NCBI RefSeq assembly: GCF_002813755.1
Contig: NZ_CP018061.1
Coordinates: forward strand, 359,001-423,000
Source of the DNA: Enterococcus mundtii
GTDB taxonomy: Bacteria > Bacillota > Bacilli > Lactobacillales > Enterococcaceae
Direction of reading: 5' to 3'
Length of the DNA stretch: 64,000 bases
This document shows, one piece after another, positions 8,555 to 18,066 of this stretch. Numbering within the stretch: the stretch's first letter is position 1; the number at the start of each line of letters is the position of its first letter. The notes beneath the pieces were generated by a model. That model had not been told where the DNA came from, ran no database searches, and was given only the letters and a program-made list of their open reading frames with translations. Position numbers and translations under genes: made by a program.

Positions 8555-8963
8555 AAATATTCCTAAAAATTTATCACCAGAGTTAGTCAAAGTTCTGATT
8601 GAGATGGGTCATGGAGATGAGATTGTTCTTGCTGACGGAAACTATCCAGCTGCTTCCAATGCAAAAAAACTCATACGCTGTGATGGTCTACCGATGCCAG
8701 AACTCTTGAAAAGCATCTTAGAATTATTTCCTTTGGATCAATACGTCGAACAGCCAGTAGCATTGATGGCTGTAGCTAAAGGTGATGAGACTAAACCTGC
8801 GATTTGGGAGGAGTATAAGGCGCTTCTTGATCAAGGCGTATCGATTGAATCAATCGAACGACAGGCCTTTTACGAGAGAGGAAAACAAGCGTATGCCATC
8901 GTCGCAACTGGGGAAGAAGCAATCTATGCAAATATTCTTTTGAAGAAAGGCGTTGTGAAATAA
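8547..8963 (+). CDS. fucU: L-fucose mutarotase
   Basis: Interconverts the alpha and beta anomers of L-fucose, feeding the isomerase. The protein is 138 aa, the usual length of the RbsD/FucU family. It has the family pattern of an N-terminal LSPELVKVLIEMGHGDEIVLADGNYPA with the catalytic histidine in MGHGDE, and a C-terminal YANILLKKGVV. The ATG lies inside the end of fucK with GGGGGAG upstream, so translation is coupled. The ABC transporter genes follow after 20 bp. Confidence 0.92.
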   Translation: MLKNIPKNLSPELVKVLIEMGHGDEIVLADGNYPAASNAKKLIRCDGLPMPELLKSILELFPLDQYVEQPVALMAVAKGDETKPAIWEEYKALLDQGVSIESIERQAFYERGKQAYAIVATGEEAIYANILLKKGVVK

Positions 8964-8983
8964 TTTTAGGAAGCGGGGATAAT

Positions 8984-10483
8984 ATGGAGACGATATTAGA
9001 TATGAAAGATGTTTCCAAGAACTTTGGTCCTGTGCAAGCGTTAAAAAATGCGGCACTCCATTTGAAAAAAGGAGAAGTTCACGCATTGATGGGGGAAAAT
9101 GGCGCTGGCAAATCGACACTCATGAAAATTTTAACAGGGATTCATGGAAAAGACACTGGCTCGATCGTCTACGATGGAGCAGAAGTGGCATTCAAAAGCC
9201 CAAAGGAATCAATGGATGCCGGAGTGGTCATCGTTCATCAAGAGTTGAACATGATCAATCATCTGACAGTTGCGCAAAATGTATTTATCGGTAGAGAATC
9301 AATGAGAGGTTTTTTTACGAAAGATGATGAAATAAACAAACAGACGCAAGCTTTGTTCGATCGGCTGAATATGGATATCGATCCAAAAGAGAAGGTTGGA
9401 AATCTAACCGTAGGAAAAATGCAGATGGTAGAAATTGCCAAAGCAATCTCAATGAATGCGAAAATCGTTGTTTTTGATGAGCCAACAGCGGCCCTTACTG
9501 ATTCAGAAATAAAAGAACTGTTTAAAATCATCGATGATTTAAAAAAACGTCAAATTGGAATCGTATACATTTCTCATCGGATGGATGAGATTAAACAAAT
9601 CACTGATCGAGTAACGGTTATGCGAGATGGCGAATACATCGGGACGATCGACACCAAATCTTCTACAAAGGACTAAATCATCAATATGATGGTCGGCCGC
9701 GTCATTTATGAAGATCCCAAATCTCATTCTGAGATACCGGATGATGCCGAAACGGTACTTGAAGTTAAAAACTTGAGCATCGGAAAGCGTGTAAAAGACT
9801 TGAACTTCCAGTTGAAAAAAGGAGAAATTCTTGGTTTTTCTGGACTGATGGGAGCCGGACGTACGGAAATGGCCAGACTGATCTTCGGAGCCGATACACG
9901 AGACAATGGAGAAATTTTTATCCATGGAGAAAAAGTTGAGATCCAAGAGCCAAAAGATGCAGTGGCACATGGCGTCGGTTATCTATCAGAAGACAGAAAA
10001 CAATATGGAGTGATCGTTGGTATGTCTGTGGCAGATAATATTGTCATGACCGATTTAGATAAGTATGTTCGTGGTGCATTGATCGATGATCGATCGATTG
10101 AACAAGAAAGTCAAAAATATATCAAATCTCTACAGATCAAAACACCCTCAGGCAAACAACTGATTCGCAATCTATCTGGAGGAAACCAACAAAAAGTCGT
10201 CATTGCAAAATGGTTGGAACAAGACAGTGACATTCTGATTTTTGATGAACCAACACGAGGGATCGATGTGGGCGCCAAGAGTGATATTTATGAGTTAATG
10301 ACAGAGTTAACGAAAATGGGTAAATCGATCATCATGATCTCTTCTGAATTGACAGAGATCTTGCGAATGAGCGATCGAGTCATTGTCATGTGTGAAGGTA
10401 AGAAAACAGCTGAATTGGCAATATCGGAAGCAACACAAGAAAAGATTCTATATTATGCAACATTGAGAGAGGAAGTTGTTTAG
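8984..10483 (+). pseudogene. Sugar ABC transporter ATPase (RbsA/MglA type), broken by an in-frame stop
   Basis: The energising subunit of a carbohydrate uptake ABC transporter with two fused nucleotide-binding domains, about 500 aa in all. Domain 1 has Walker A GENGAGKST (residues 37-45), a degenerate signature (LTVGKMQMVEIAKA) and Walker B VVFDEP. Domain 2 has the usual degenerate Walker A GLMGAGRTE, signature LSGGNQQKV and ILIFDEPTRGID. The two halves are in the same frame but separated by TAA at 9674-9676, in the linker where homologues read STKDExINMMVGR. GAA to TAA would explain it. The second half could restart at ATG 9686; AAAGGA lies 13 bases upstream. Without restart the transporter lacks its second domain. 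A sequencing error cannot be excluded. Confidence 0.85.
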
Positions 10484-11491
10484 ATGGAAAATCAACTAGA
10501 AAATGTACCATCTCAAAAAAATAGTTGGCTAAAATCGATCATTGGTCGTATCGGATTGCAGCAATTGATCATTTTGATCGTCTTATTTTTGATTTATGGA
10601 TTCTTTGCTTTTATGAGTCCAGCTTTTCGTACAAGCAACACCTTGACCAGTATATTAGACGCCTCTTATTACGTTGGATTTTTAGCTTTAGGGGTAACAT
10701 TCGTCATCATCACTGGAGGAATCGATCTGTCGATTGGTACGAATATGATGTGTGCAGCGATAACAGGAGGTGTCATCTATAACCGTTTTGGCGCTCCGTT
10801 ATGGCTCGCATTACTAGCGATCATCGCAATGGCTACAGCGTTCGGTCTGTTGAATGGTCTATTGGTGGCGAAACTAAAGTTACCAGCTTTTATCGCTACT
10901 CTAGGAACGATGATGATTACCCGAGGATTAAGCTCGATTCTTTCAAATGTCCAAACCGAAACATTTCCGTTACGAGATAGTGGGGATGGTTGGTATAAGT
11001 CGATTTTTCGGACGGGGAATAATTTCCCGACTGGTGTCATCTTATTACTCGTTATGGGCATTATTGCAGCAATCGTTTTAAATAAGACAAAAATCGGTCG
11101 ATATATCTTTGCCATAGGGAGTAATAGTGAAGCAACTCGCCTATCAGGAGTGAACATTGTCCGAAGTGAAGCAACCGCGTATGTGATTGCCGGTTTCTTT
11201 GCAGGACTTGCAGCCATTGCTTATGCAGCAACATACACCACGGTCATGCCAGGAGCAGGCGCGGGATTTGAGATGGATGGGATTGCGGCAGTAGTAGTTG
11301 GTGGGACTTCATTAAGCGGTGGGGTCGGTTCGATTTTAGGAACGATGATCGGTGTATTCATCATGACTGTGTTAAAAATTGGTTTACCTTATCTTGATCT
11401 ACAGCCTCATTACCAAATTTTTATCACTGGGTTTGTTGTGATACTTGCTGTTTATGTCGATATCTATCGGAATCGCAAGAAAGCAAAATAA
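10484..11491 (+). CDS. Sugar ABC transporter permease (RbsC/MglC type)
   Basis: The membrane channel of the fucose-operon ABC importer, working as a dimer with the ATPase. The 335-aa protein has about 8-10 hydrophobic segments and the family signatures GGIDLSIGTNM (about residues 75-90), IGSNSEATRLSGVN and GGTSLSGGVGSILGT. It begins right after the ATPase stop codon, with GAGAGGAAG inside the ATPase end. Its frame is intact although the genes on both sides carry lesions. The substrate is inferred from the operon as L-fucose or a fucose derivative. Confidence 0.88.
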   Translation: MENQLENVPSQKNSWLKSIIGRIGLQQLIILIVLFLIYGFFAFMSPAFRTSNTLTSILDASYYVGFLALGVTFVIITGGIDLSIGTNMMCAAITGGVIYNRFGAPLWLALLAIIAMATAFGLLNGLLVAKLKLPAFIATLGTMMITRGLSSILSNVQTETFPLRDSGDGWYKSIFRTGNNFPTGVILLLVMGIIAAIVLNKTKIGRYIFAIGSNSEATRLSGVNIVRSEATAYVIAGFFAGLAAIAYAATYTTVMPGAGAGFEMDGIAAVVVGGTSLSGGVGSILGTMIGVFIMTVLKIGLPYLDLQPHYQIFITGFVVILAVYVDIYRNRKKAK

Positions 11492-11537
11492 TCGAATATC
11501 TATTTTTTAGAACAAAAAACGTTTGGAGGAAATCAAA

Positions 11538-12630
11538 TTGAAAAAACGTATGTGGAGTTTCGTTCTAGGAGTAAGTGTTTTATTTGGGATCGTTGGTTGT
11601 AGTAATGGGGACAGCGCATCTGACGCTGGAAATTCAGGCGATGGCACGGTGATCGAAGTTGTTGCCAAAGGCTTTCAACATGATTTTTGGAAAGCAGTAC
11701 AGTCTGGTGCCCAACAAGCAGCAGATGAACATGGAGTTCGGATGAACTTTGTTGGACCAAAGGATGAAACAGCTATTGCAGAACAACTTGAGATGTTGAA
11801 TAATTCGATCAATAAAAATCCAGGAGCCATTGCATTAGCAGCGTTAGATACCAATGCGCAACTGGATGCGATACAACAAGCACAAAGTAAAGGGATTCCA
11901 ATCATTGGCTTTGACTCTGGTGTACCTGATGCTCCAGATGGCGCAGTAAAGGCAACCGCTGCCACTGACAACTATAAGGCTGGTGCGATTGCCGCAGAAC
12001 ATGCGTATGAAGCAATCAAAGAGCGAATAGCTGCAAATGATGTCTCTCGAATCGGCATTGTTTCTCAAGAAGTGAATTCACTTTCGATCTCACAAAGAAC
12101 GGGTGGATTTATTGATAAGATGGTCGAATTGCTAGAAGAAGATAGTGGGGTTGGTCAGGGAAAAAATAGCAGTCACTGGGCATGATAAATTTAGAAATGA
12201 CATCCAAGAAAAGGATGCAAAAGTAGTGATCGAATTACGTGTACCCGCTGAAGTAACTGATGCTGCCGGAAAAACAGAGGCGCAAGCATTACTTGAAAAA
12301 TCGGATATCATCTGTGTTTATGGCTCGAATGAATATGGCGCAAAATCAATCATCAATGCGGATGATGGGCTAGGTGGACGCATTGGTATCACAGAGGATA
12401 AAGTGATTGCGATCGGCTTTGATTCAGGAGCCTTACAACAAGATGCGATTCGAAATGAACGGTTTTACGGATCAGTCACACAAAACCCTGTAAAAATAGG
12501 TTATGAGGCGGTGTCCTTAGCAGTAAAAGCAGCCAAAGGAGAGCCAGCAAGTGATGTCGATACCGGTGTGGAATGGTACAACAAAGACAATATTGATTCT
12601 CAAGAGATCCAAGAATTACTTTATCAATAA
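11538..12630 (+). pseudogene. Sugar-binding lipoprotein of the ABC importer, frameshifted
   Basis: An extracellular, lipid-anchored periplasmic-binding-protein-like protein (RbsB type). TTG 11538 is the start, preceded by GGAGGAA; the lipobox is IVGC at about residues 18-21, followed by a low-complexity linker. The first part (to stop 12185) holds the N-lobe with FQHDFWKAVQSGAQQAA and GFDSG. The rest of the C-lobe (GHDKFRNDIQ, VYGSNEYGAK, GSVTQNP) lies in the next frame, ending at 12630. The frames join cleanly at GGGG 12147-12150: with three Gs the protein reads EEDSGLVREKIAVTG. So one G was gained, truncating the binding protein by about 160 aa. Slippage in the G run or a sequencing error are the alternatives. 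Confidence 0.85.
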
Positions 12631-12648
12631 ATAGGAGGAATAGATGAT

Positions 12649-14433
12649 ATGAAGAATTATCCTAAAATCGGTATCAGACCAGTGATTGACGGGCGCCAAG
12701 GGGGAGTTAGAGAATCCTTAGAAGAAAAAACAATGACCATGGCGCAAGAAGCAAAGCGATTGATTGAGAGTAGCTTGTATTATGCCGACGGAACCCCCGT
12801 ACAATGTGTGATTGCAGATCGGACAATTGGTGGACGCGGAGATGCAGGAAAAGTACGTGACCAATTCTCTAAAGAGAACATCATAGCGACATTATCTGTG
12901 ACGCCAAGTTGGTGTTATGGAACGGAAACGATGGATCTGGAATCAGATACGATCAAAGCCATTTGGGACTTCAACGGGACAGAAAGACCAGGAGCAGTCT
13001 ATCTTGCTGCTGCAATGTCAGGGTATGCACAAAAAGGCTATCCAGCGTTTAAAATCTATGGACATGATGTCCAAGAATTAGATGACAACTCCATTCCAAT
13101 TGATGTGAAACATAAAATCTTATCGTACGCACGTGGTGCGTTTGCTGTCGGTCAAATGAAAGGCAAATCATACGTAAATATTGGCTCATCTTGTATGGGG
13201 ATCGCCGGTTCACAAGTGGATAGCAAATTTTTTACAGAGTATTTAGGGATGCCGATCGAATTTGTGGATATGACGGAAATACTACGTAGAATGTCACTTG
13301 AGATTTATGATCAAGAGGAATACAAGAAAGCGTTGAATTGGATCAAAAAGAATTGCCAAGAAGGAATCAATATCAACGAAGGTAAAAGCTTCCCAGACAT
13401 CATCACCAAATCTAAAGTCATACCTGCGGATCAAGATTGGGAATTTATTGCCAAACAAGCAATCATCATTCGCGATATCATGTTTGGAAATGAAAAGTTA
13501 GCAGAACTCGGCTGGGAGGAAGAAGCTCGAGGACGAGATGCCATCGCTGGCGGCTTCCAAGGACAGCGGCAATGGACAGATTGGCTACCGAATGGTGATT
13601 TTACGGAAGCAATCATGGCTTCGACTTTTGACTGGAACGGCCCACGACCAGTGACAGCTTTTGCGACTGAGAATGACACCTTGAATGCAGTTTCTATGCT
13701 ATTTGGGACACTATTGACAAACAAATCACCTATTTTTTCAGATGTTCGAACCTACTGGAGCCCAGAGTCTGTGGAGAAGACAACTGGCAAAAAATTAACC
13801 GGTCACGCTAGGAATGGTATTCTTCATTTGATCAATTCAGGTGCATCTACCTTAGATGGAACAGCCGCAGCTAAAGATGAAACCGGCAATGGGACGATGA
13901 AAGAATTCTGGAACATGACACAAGAAGATATCGATAGTTGTTTAAAAGCAACAGATTGGTGTCGAGCAAATTATGAGTATTTCCGTGGTGGCGGTTTTTC
14001 CTCCCACTTCAGAACGAATGCAGAAATGCCAGTTACCATGATCCGACTCAATATTGTAGATGGTGTCGGCCCAACACTGCAAATTGCTGAAGGATATACC
14101 TGTGTGTTAGATGAAGAGATCCATCATATTTTAGATGAACGCACAGATAAAACATGGCCAACTACGTGGTTTGCACCGATTTTAGGTTTACCAGGATTTG
14201 AAACAGTGTATGAAGTCATGAACCATTGGGGATCGAATCATTGTGCTACAGTACATGGTCATATCGGCGATGAATTGATCACGCTAGCAAGTATGTTACA
14301 CATTCCAGTTGCCTTGCATAATGTTTCTGAAGAACGGATTTTCAGACCACATGTCTTTAGTGGTTTTGGGACAAAAGACCTTGAAAGTGCCGATTATCGT
14401 GCCTGTGAATATTTCGGTCCACGATATAAGTAG
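12649..14433 (+). CDS. fucI: L-fucose isomerase
   Basis: Isomerises L-fucose to L-fuculose, the first committed step of the pathway. The 594-aa protein matches the usual FucI length of about 590. The Mn-binding residues line up as E341 (FATENDTLN), D365 (SDVRTYW) and H531 (GSNHCATVHGH), corresponding by my alignment to E337, D361 and H528 of E. coli FucI. ATG 12649 follows AGGAGG and comes 18 bp after the binding-protein stop. The frame is intact. This gene identifies the operon as one for L-fucose rather than rhamnose. Confidence 0.95.
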   Translation: MKNYPKIGIRPVIDGRQGGVRESLEEKTMTMAQEAKRLIESSLYYADGTPVQCVIADRTIGGRGDAGKVRDQFSKENIIATLSVTPSWCYGTETMDLESDTIKAIWDFNGTERPGAVYLAAAMSGYAQKGYPAFKIYGHDVQELDDNSIPIDVKHKILSYARGAFAVGQMKGKSYVNIGSSCMGIAGSQVDSKFFTEYLGMPIEFVDMTEILRRMSLEIYDQEEYKKALNWIKKNCQEGININEGKSFPDIITKSKVIPADQDWEFIAKQAIIIRDIMFGNEKLAELGWEEEARGRDAIAGGFQGQRQWTDWLPNGDFTEAIMASTFDWNGPRPVTAFATENDTLNAVSMLFGTLLTNKSPIFSDVRTYWSPESVEKTTGKKLTGHARNGILHLINSGASTLDGTAAAKDETGNGTMKEFWNMTQEDIDSCLKATDWCRANYEYFRGGGFSSHFRTNAEMPVTMIRLNIVDGVGPTLQIAEGYTCVLDEEIHHILDERTDKTWPTTWFAPILGLPGFETVYEVMNHWGSNHCATVHGHIGDELITLASMLHIPVALHNVSEERIFRPHVFSGFGTKDLESADYRACEYFGPRYK

Positions 14434-14473
14434 AGTGAAGAAAATCGCATGAACGAACGAAAGGATGAAACAA

Positions 14474-15637
14474 ATGACAGTGAATCGTATGATCTTAAAT
14501 GAAACCTCTTATTTTGGTAAAGGTGCTATTGCTCAAATCCCTGTAGAATTCAAGAATAGAGGGTTCACAAAAGCAGTAATCGTAACTGATAAAAATCTTG
14601 TCAAGTTTGGGGTTGCAACAAAGGTAACTGACTTATTGGATAATAAAGGAATCGAGTATCAAATTTATGATGGGATCATTCCAAATCCCACCATCGAAAA
14701 CGTGAAGCAAGGAGTAGACTTCATCAAAGCAACAACTGCTGACTGTATCATTGCAATCGGTGGGGGATCACCGATCGATACAGCAAAAGCAATCGGTATG
14801 ATCATCACGAATCCTGAATTTTCAGATGTACTCAGTTTAGAAGGCGTTGCGAATACCCAAAGTCCTTCTTTACCTATTTTTGCTGTTCCAACCACTTCTG
14901 GCACAGCAGCAGAAGTGACGATCAATTACGTGATCACAGATGAAGAAAATCACCGCAAATTCGTGTGTGTCGACCCTCATGATATTCCACTGGTTGCTTT
15001 TGTGGATATTGTGGATAGTGACTTGATGATGGGCATGCCTAAAGAACTGGCAGCAGCAACAGGAATGGATGCGATGACACATGCCATTGAAGGGTTGATT
15101 ACAAAAGGCGCCTGGGAAATGAGCGACATGCTTCACCTCAAAGCCATCGAAATCATTAGGCGCTCGTTACGACATTCAGTCACTGGTGATATAGAAGCTC
15201 GTGAAGAAATGGCTTTAGGTCAATATATTGCCGGCATGGGATTTTCTAACGTTGGGTTAGGTTTAGTCCATGGTATGGCACATCCATTGTCCGCTTGGTA
15301 CAACATTCCTCATGGTGTGGCATGTGCGACCTTACTACCGACAATCATGCGATACAATAAGGACTTTACAGCTGAAAAATATCGAGAAATCGCTAAAGCG
15401 TTGGCGATTCCAAATGCAGCTGAAATGAGCTTGTCAGAAGTACGCGATGCCGCTTGTAAGGCAATCGCTCAATTAAGTAAGGATGTCGGAATTCCTGAAA
15501 CGATTTCTGAACTAGGTGTAAAAGCTGAGGATCTGCCGAATATTGCAGAAGATGCGTTTCGAGATGTATGTACACCAGGAAATCCACGAGATACCTCAGT
15601 GCCAGAAATCATTGAACTGTATAAGCGTTTGATGTAA
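14474..15637 (+). CDS. fucO: Lactaldehyde reductase (1,2-propanediol dehydrogenase)
   Basis: Reduces L-lactaldehyde, the FucA product, to 1,2-propanediol with NADH, regenerating NAD under anaerobic conditions. An iron-dependent group III alcohol dehydrogenase of 387 aa, close to E. coli FucO along its length: VNRMILNET start, IAIGGGSPIDTAKA NAD site, TTSGTAAEVT, and the iron ligands in MDAMTHAIEG and VHGMAHPLSAWYNIPHG. An ATG nine bases upstream (14465) abuts the AAGG, so the second ATG (14474) has the better spacing. It is last in the operon, with a terminator 57 bp on. Confidence 0.92.
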   Translation: MTVNRMILNETSYFGKGAIAQIPVEFKNRGFTKAVIVTDKNLVKFGVATKVTDLLDNKGIEYQIYDGIIPNPTIENVKQGVDFIKATTADCIIAIGGGSPIDTAKAIGMIITNPEFSDVLSLEGVANTQSPSLPIFAVPTTSGTAAEVTINYVITDEENHRKFVCVDPHDIPLVAFVDIVDSDLMMGMPKELAAATGMDAMTHAIEGLITKGAWEMSDMLHLKAIEIIRRSLRHSVTGDIEAREEMALGQYIAGMGFSNVGLGLVHGMAHPLSAWYNIPHGVACATLLPTIMRYNKDFTAEKYREIAKALAIPNAAEMSLSEVRDAACKAIAQLSKDVGIPETISELGVKAEDLPNIAEDAFRDVCTPGNPRDTSVPEIIELYKRLM

Positions 15638-15693
15638 CTTCCAAAAGGGGAAAGTATAAACAATCAAGCACTTTAGTACACCAATACAAAGTA

Positions 15694-15740
15694 AAAGAAT
15701 CAAGCTAAAACATTCCAGTTTAGCTTGATTCTTTGATATT
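15694..15740 (+). terminator. Terminator of the fucose operon
   Basis: A perfect 16-bp stem (15694-15709 with 15719-15734) with a 9-nt loop and T-rich 3' side. It lies between fucO and the minus-strand small gene and could serve both. Confidence 0.8.
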
Positions 15741-15766
15741 TCTGAAATAGCATTTTCGTTTAGTCG

Positions 15767-15943
15767 TTATTTCCGGTTCTTGATCATATCAAAAACGTCA
15801 TAAGCAACAAATCCCATTGCGAGTAGATAAAGCGCCCAAGTAAAGATCGAATTTGTGATGAATTGATAGTATAAATTCAAACTACAAAGGGTGTATAACG
15901 CTAAGCGTAGGAATGTGAATGGTTTGGAATGATAATTAGTCAA
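15767..15943 (-). CDS. Small membrane protein, 58 aa, TTG start
   Basis: A short gene easily missed because it starts with TTG (15941-15943). It has a full AGGAGG eight bases upstream on the minus strand. The protein has a basic N-terminus (MTNYHSKPF), two hydrophobic stretches (FLRLALYTLCSLNLYYQF and FTWALYLLAMGFVAY) and a basic end (DMIKNRK), as expected for a small two-span or hairpin membrane protein. Function unknown. It converges on the fucose operon terminator. Confidence 0.7.
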   Translation of the reverse strand: MTNYHSKPFTFLRLALYTLCSLNLYYQFITNSIFTWALYLLAMGFVAYDVFDMIKNRK

Positions 15944-16174
15944 AATAAAAGCCTCCTGAAAGATACATATCCTATTTAAACAATAAAATACTAGTTACTT
16001 ATAGTGTACGGTGAAAGCTATTTCATTGTCAAATTTCTGCAGGGGTCAAAGCCAATTAGCTCGCAAGAAGATACGAGTAAAAGCAGGTTTATCTATGAAA
16101 TAAATCACGTTGTTTTTTCTTTATTCTGTTATGATAAGGATAGTAAAACAAACAGATAGAAAGGAGCTGAATGT

Positions 16175-16801
16175 ATGGCAAAGAAAATTGCTTCACCAGA
16201 GCTGCCCGAATTAGTTGAGGGAAACTTTTATTTAGAGGATGAAACAACCTTTTCAGGTATTGTTTCTGAAGGGGAAGATCAAAGTTATCTTAGTTCTCGC
16301 AATATCGTATTGAAAAATAGCCATATCAAAAAATTAGCGATGCAAAAATCTCGTTTGGAGCGGTTTGAATGTAGCAATGTCATTTTTGAGAAGTGTGATT
16401 TCTCAAATTTAGAATGGTTTGGTGCAAGCTTTCATCGTGTGCATTTCAAGCAATGCAAATTGACTGGAACCAATTTTTCTGACAGCTTTTTAAGAAGCTG
16501 CGTCTTTGAAGAATGTGTGGCAAACCTGTCTTCTTTTAGCTACACGAATATGAAGTTCGTTCGATTTAGCGACAATCAATTGAAAAATACTGATTTTTTC
16601 GATAGCAATTGGAAAGATCTAGTAGTAGAAAACAATGACCTTTCAGGCTCAAATTGGGTCAATACGCCACTGAAAGGATTAGATTTTACAACGAATACAT
16701 TTTCTCAAATCAACCTATCATTGGAATTACTTCGCGGACTGATCGTCAATCAGGAACAAGCAATCATTATTTCGGCGGGGATGGGATTGGTGATTGAGTA
16801 G
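16175..16801 (+). CDS. Pentapeptide-repeat protein, 208 aa
   Basis: A cytoplasmic protein built mainly of pentapeptide repeats A(D/N)LXX-type. From about residue 60 to 180, runs such as CDFSNLEWFGASF, CKLTGTNFSDSFL and NNDLSGSNWV give the right-handed quadrilateral beta-helix. Qnr/MfpA proteins with this fold mimic DNA and bind gyrase. The length is close to Qnr proteins, but the sequence lacks features I could use to call it a quinolone-protection protein. AAAGGAG precedes the ATG and TATGAT upstream is a likely -10. Single gene with its own terminator. Confidence 0.8.
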   Translation: MAKKIASPELPELVEGNFYLEDETTFSGIVSEGEDQSYLSSRNIVLKNSHIKKLAMQKSRLERFECSNVIFEKCDFSNLEWFGASFHRVHFKQCKLTGTNFSDSFLRSCVFEECVANLSSFSYTNMKFVRFSDNQLKNTDFFDSNWKDLVVENNDLSGSNWVNTPLKGLDFTTNTFSQINLSLELLRGLIVNQEQAIIISAGMGLVIE

Positions 16802-16824
16802 AAAAGAAGAGACGTTTCCTAGAT

Positions 16825-16873
16825 AAAAAAGTGTTAATTGAGAGCAATAGTTGCTTTCAATTAACACTTTTTT
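16825..16873. terminator. Terminator after the pentapeptide gene
   Basis: A 23-bp nearly perfect stem (16825-16847 with 16851-16873) with a 3-nt loop. It is flanked by A and T runs and so works in both directions. Confidence 0.8.
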
Positions 16874-16892
16874 AACGAATCAATAACATAAG

Positions 16893-17052
16893 AAAAGCTA
16901 TCGGCCACTATATTGTTGGAAATAAGTCTATTTTCACAAACTCATGAATGGACAAAATAACATGGAAGAAAAAGTATACTCAACTGCTTCTTTCACGTTG
17001 ACACTAGGTTTAGGGTTTATAAATAAAGTTGCAATATAGTGACCGAAGCTTA
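16893..17052. repeat. Palindromic dispersed repeat, copy A
   Basis: A 160-bp unit whose ends form an inverted repeat of about 21 bp. The left end (16893-16915) has CGGCCACTATATTG; the right end (17032-17052), read in reverse, gives AAGCTTCGGTCACTATATTG. The centre carries CTCATGAATGGACAAA, a variant of which is also in copy D. There is no open reading frame. Similarity to copy D continues about 60 bp beyond the right end. Confidence 0.75.
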
Positions 17053-17160
17053 CTACATATAGTATCAAGGAAACATCTAATTTAATACTCAAGAAAGTTC
17101 CTTTAAAAAGTCATGAATGGAACTAGAGAAATAAATAGAGGGAGAATAACAAAACGAAAA

Positions 17161-17198
17161 GTGAGAGGCAAAAGTAAACGGGTACTTTTGCCTCTCAC
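17161..17198. other. Perfect 16-bp hairpin in gene-free DNA
   Basis: The stem 17161-17176 pairs exactly with 17183-17198 around a 6-nt loop. There is no U run on the plus strand and a short TTTTCG on the minus strand. No gene lies within 350 bp upstream on either strand, so this is an orphan terminator or a small structured RNA. Confidence 0.5.
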
Positions 17199-17272
17199 AC
17201 TAGAACTAGATATATGTGTTAACAATGATAATTTCACGTTTAATGATCCCAAGAAAATTGATGTAGAAAAGT

Positions 17273-17424
17273 AAAAAGCTGTTGGTCACCATATTCTTTA
17301 ACATGATTTTATTGTGCAAAATCACGAATGGATGAAAATTTGTGTTCAAAACACATTGATTAAGTTTGTTTTTATGTTTATACGTTCATATATTGAATAA
17401 AAATATAAGTGACCAAAGCTTATA
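17273..17424. repeat. Palindromic dispersed repeat, copy B
   Basis: The left end GCTGTTGGTCACCATATTC (17278-17296) pairs with the right end 17401-17424 (ATATAAGTGACCAAAGCTTA). The centre has ATCACGAATGGATGAAAA, matching the core of copies A and D. The DNA right of it (CATAAAATGGTTT) also recurs beside copy D. Confidence 0.7.
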
Positions 17425-17540
17425 AAGAGAATAACATGTAACAATGTAAAATTATCTTCATAAAATGGTTTATCAAATCGAATAAAATGAAATAATAAAT
17501 TATGTATGAAGTAAAGAAATTTGATTTACTTTATTGTTAC

Positions 17541-17686
17541 AAAAAAGCACTGACCACTAGATTACTTACACCCTGACAAGATCTTTCACAAATGAATAAA
17601 CAGAAACGGGTTAAAAAAGAGAGAAAACTAATCTTTTTTTGTTTTTCAAATGTAAATCTAGTATATTTAGTGGTCACTGCTTATCA
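17541..17686. repeat. Palindromic dispersed repeat, copy C
   Basis: The left end AAGCACTGACCACTAGATT (17545-17563) is the inverse of the right end around 17656-17686 (TTTAGTGGTCACTGCTTAT). The core TTCACAAATGAATAAACA is the most diverged. This is the third copy in 800 bp. Confidence 0.65.
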
Positions 17687-17699
17687 ATAATAATAACAA

Positions 17700-18033
17700 G
17701 AAAATCGAAAATAGGTGATCAGAAAAGGGACTTAGATATTTCTTTTCAGAGTATAGGAGTCAAGTACTTATACCTGAAAAATATATCTTACAAAATAGAC
17801 TGAGTATGGGGAATGTTTGAACATACATGGTATTTGATTTTTAGTATACGATAGTCAAATAATTAAATAGCTAAAAAGTCAAAAAAAGGATTTTTTAAAC
17901 GTCTTAAACGAGTGCTGTTGGAAGAATAGTTGTGGATCAATTTGTAGAAAATAGCGATAATGATTCTAAAACGTGTTTTTATGAATTAAAATGATCTTTT
18001 TATAAAAAAAGTAATAAACTTATAAATAAAGAA
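17700..18033. other. AT-rich gene-free stretch
   Basis: Between repeat copy C and the next gene I see no open reading frame with a ribosome-binding site and no strong hairpin. Confidence 0.4.
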
Positions 18034-18066
18034 ATGAATTTTTTATCATATCATGAGGTGATTATT

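Noticed and set aside
9686..10483. Second half of the ATPase as an independent single-domain ABC gene
   Set aside because: It is in the same frame as the first half, begins in the inter-domain linker and has the degenerate Walker A of an RbsA second domain, so it is half of a broken gene.
16175..16801. Pentapeptide protein as a Qnr quinolone-resistance determinant
   Set aside because: Length and fold are compatible, but the sequence does not resemble the enterococcal Qnr I can recall, so only the family is called.
16893..17686. Palindromic repeats as a CRISPR array
   Set aside because: Units are about 150 bp, diverged and palindromic, with irregular spacing and no short identical repeats or cas genes.
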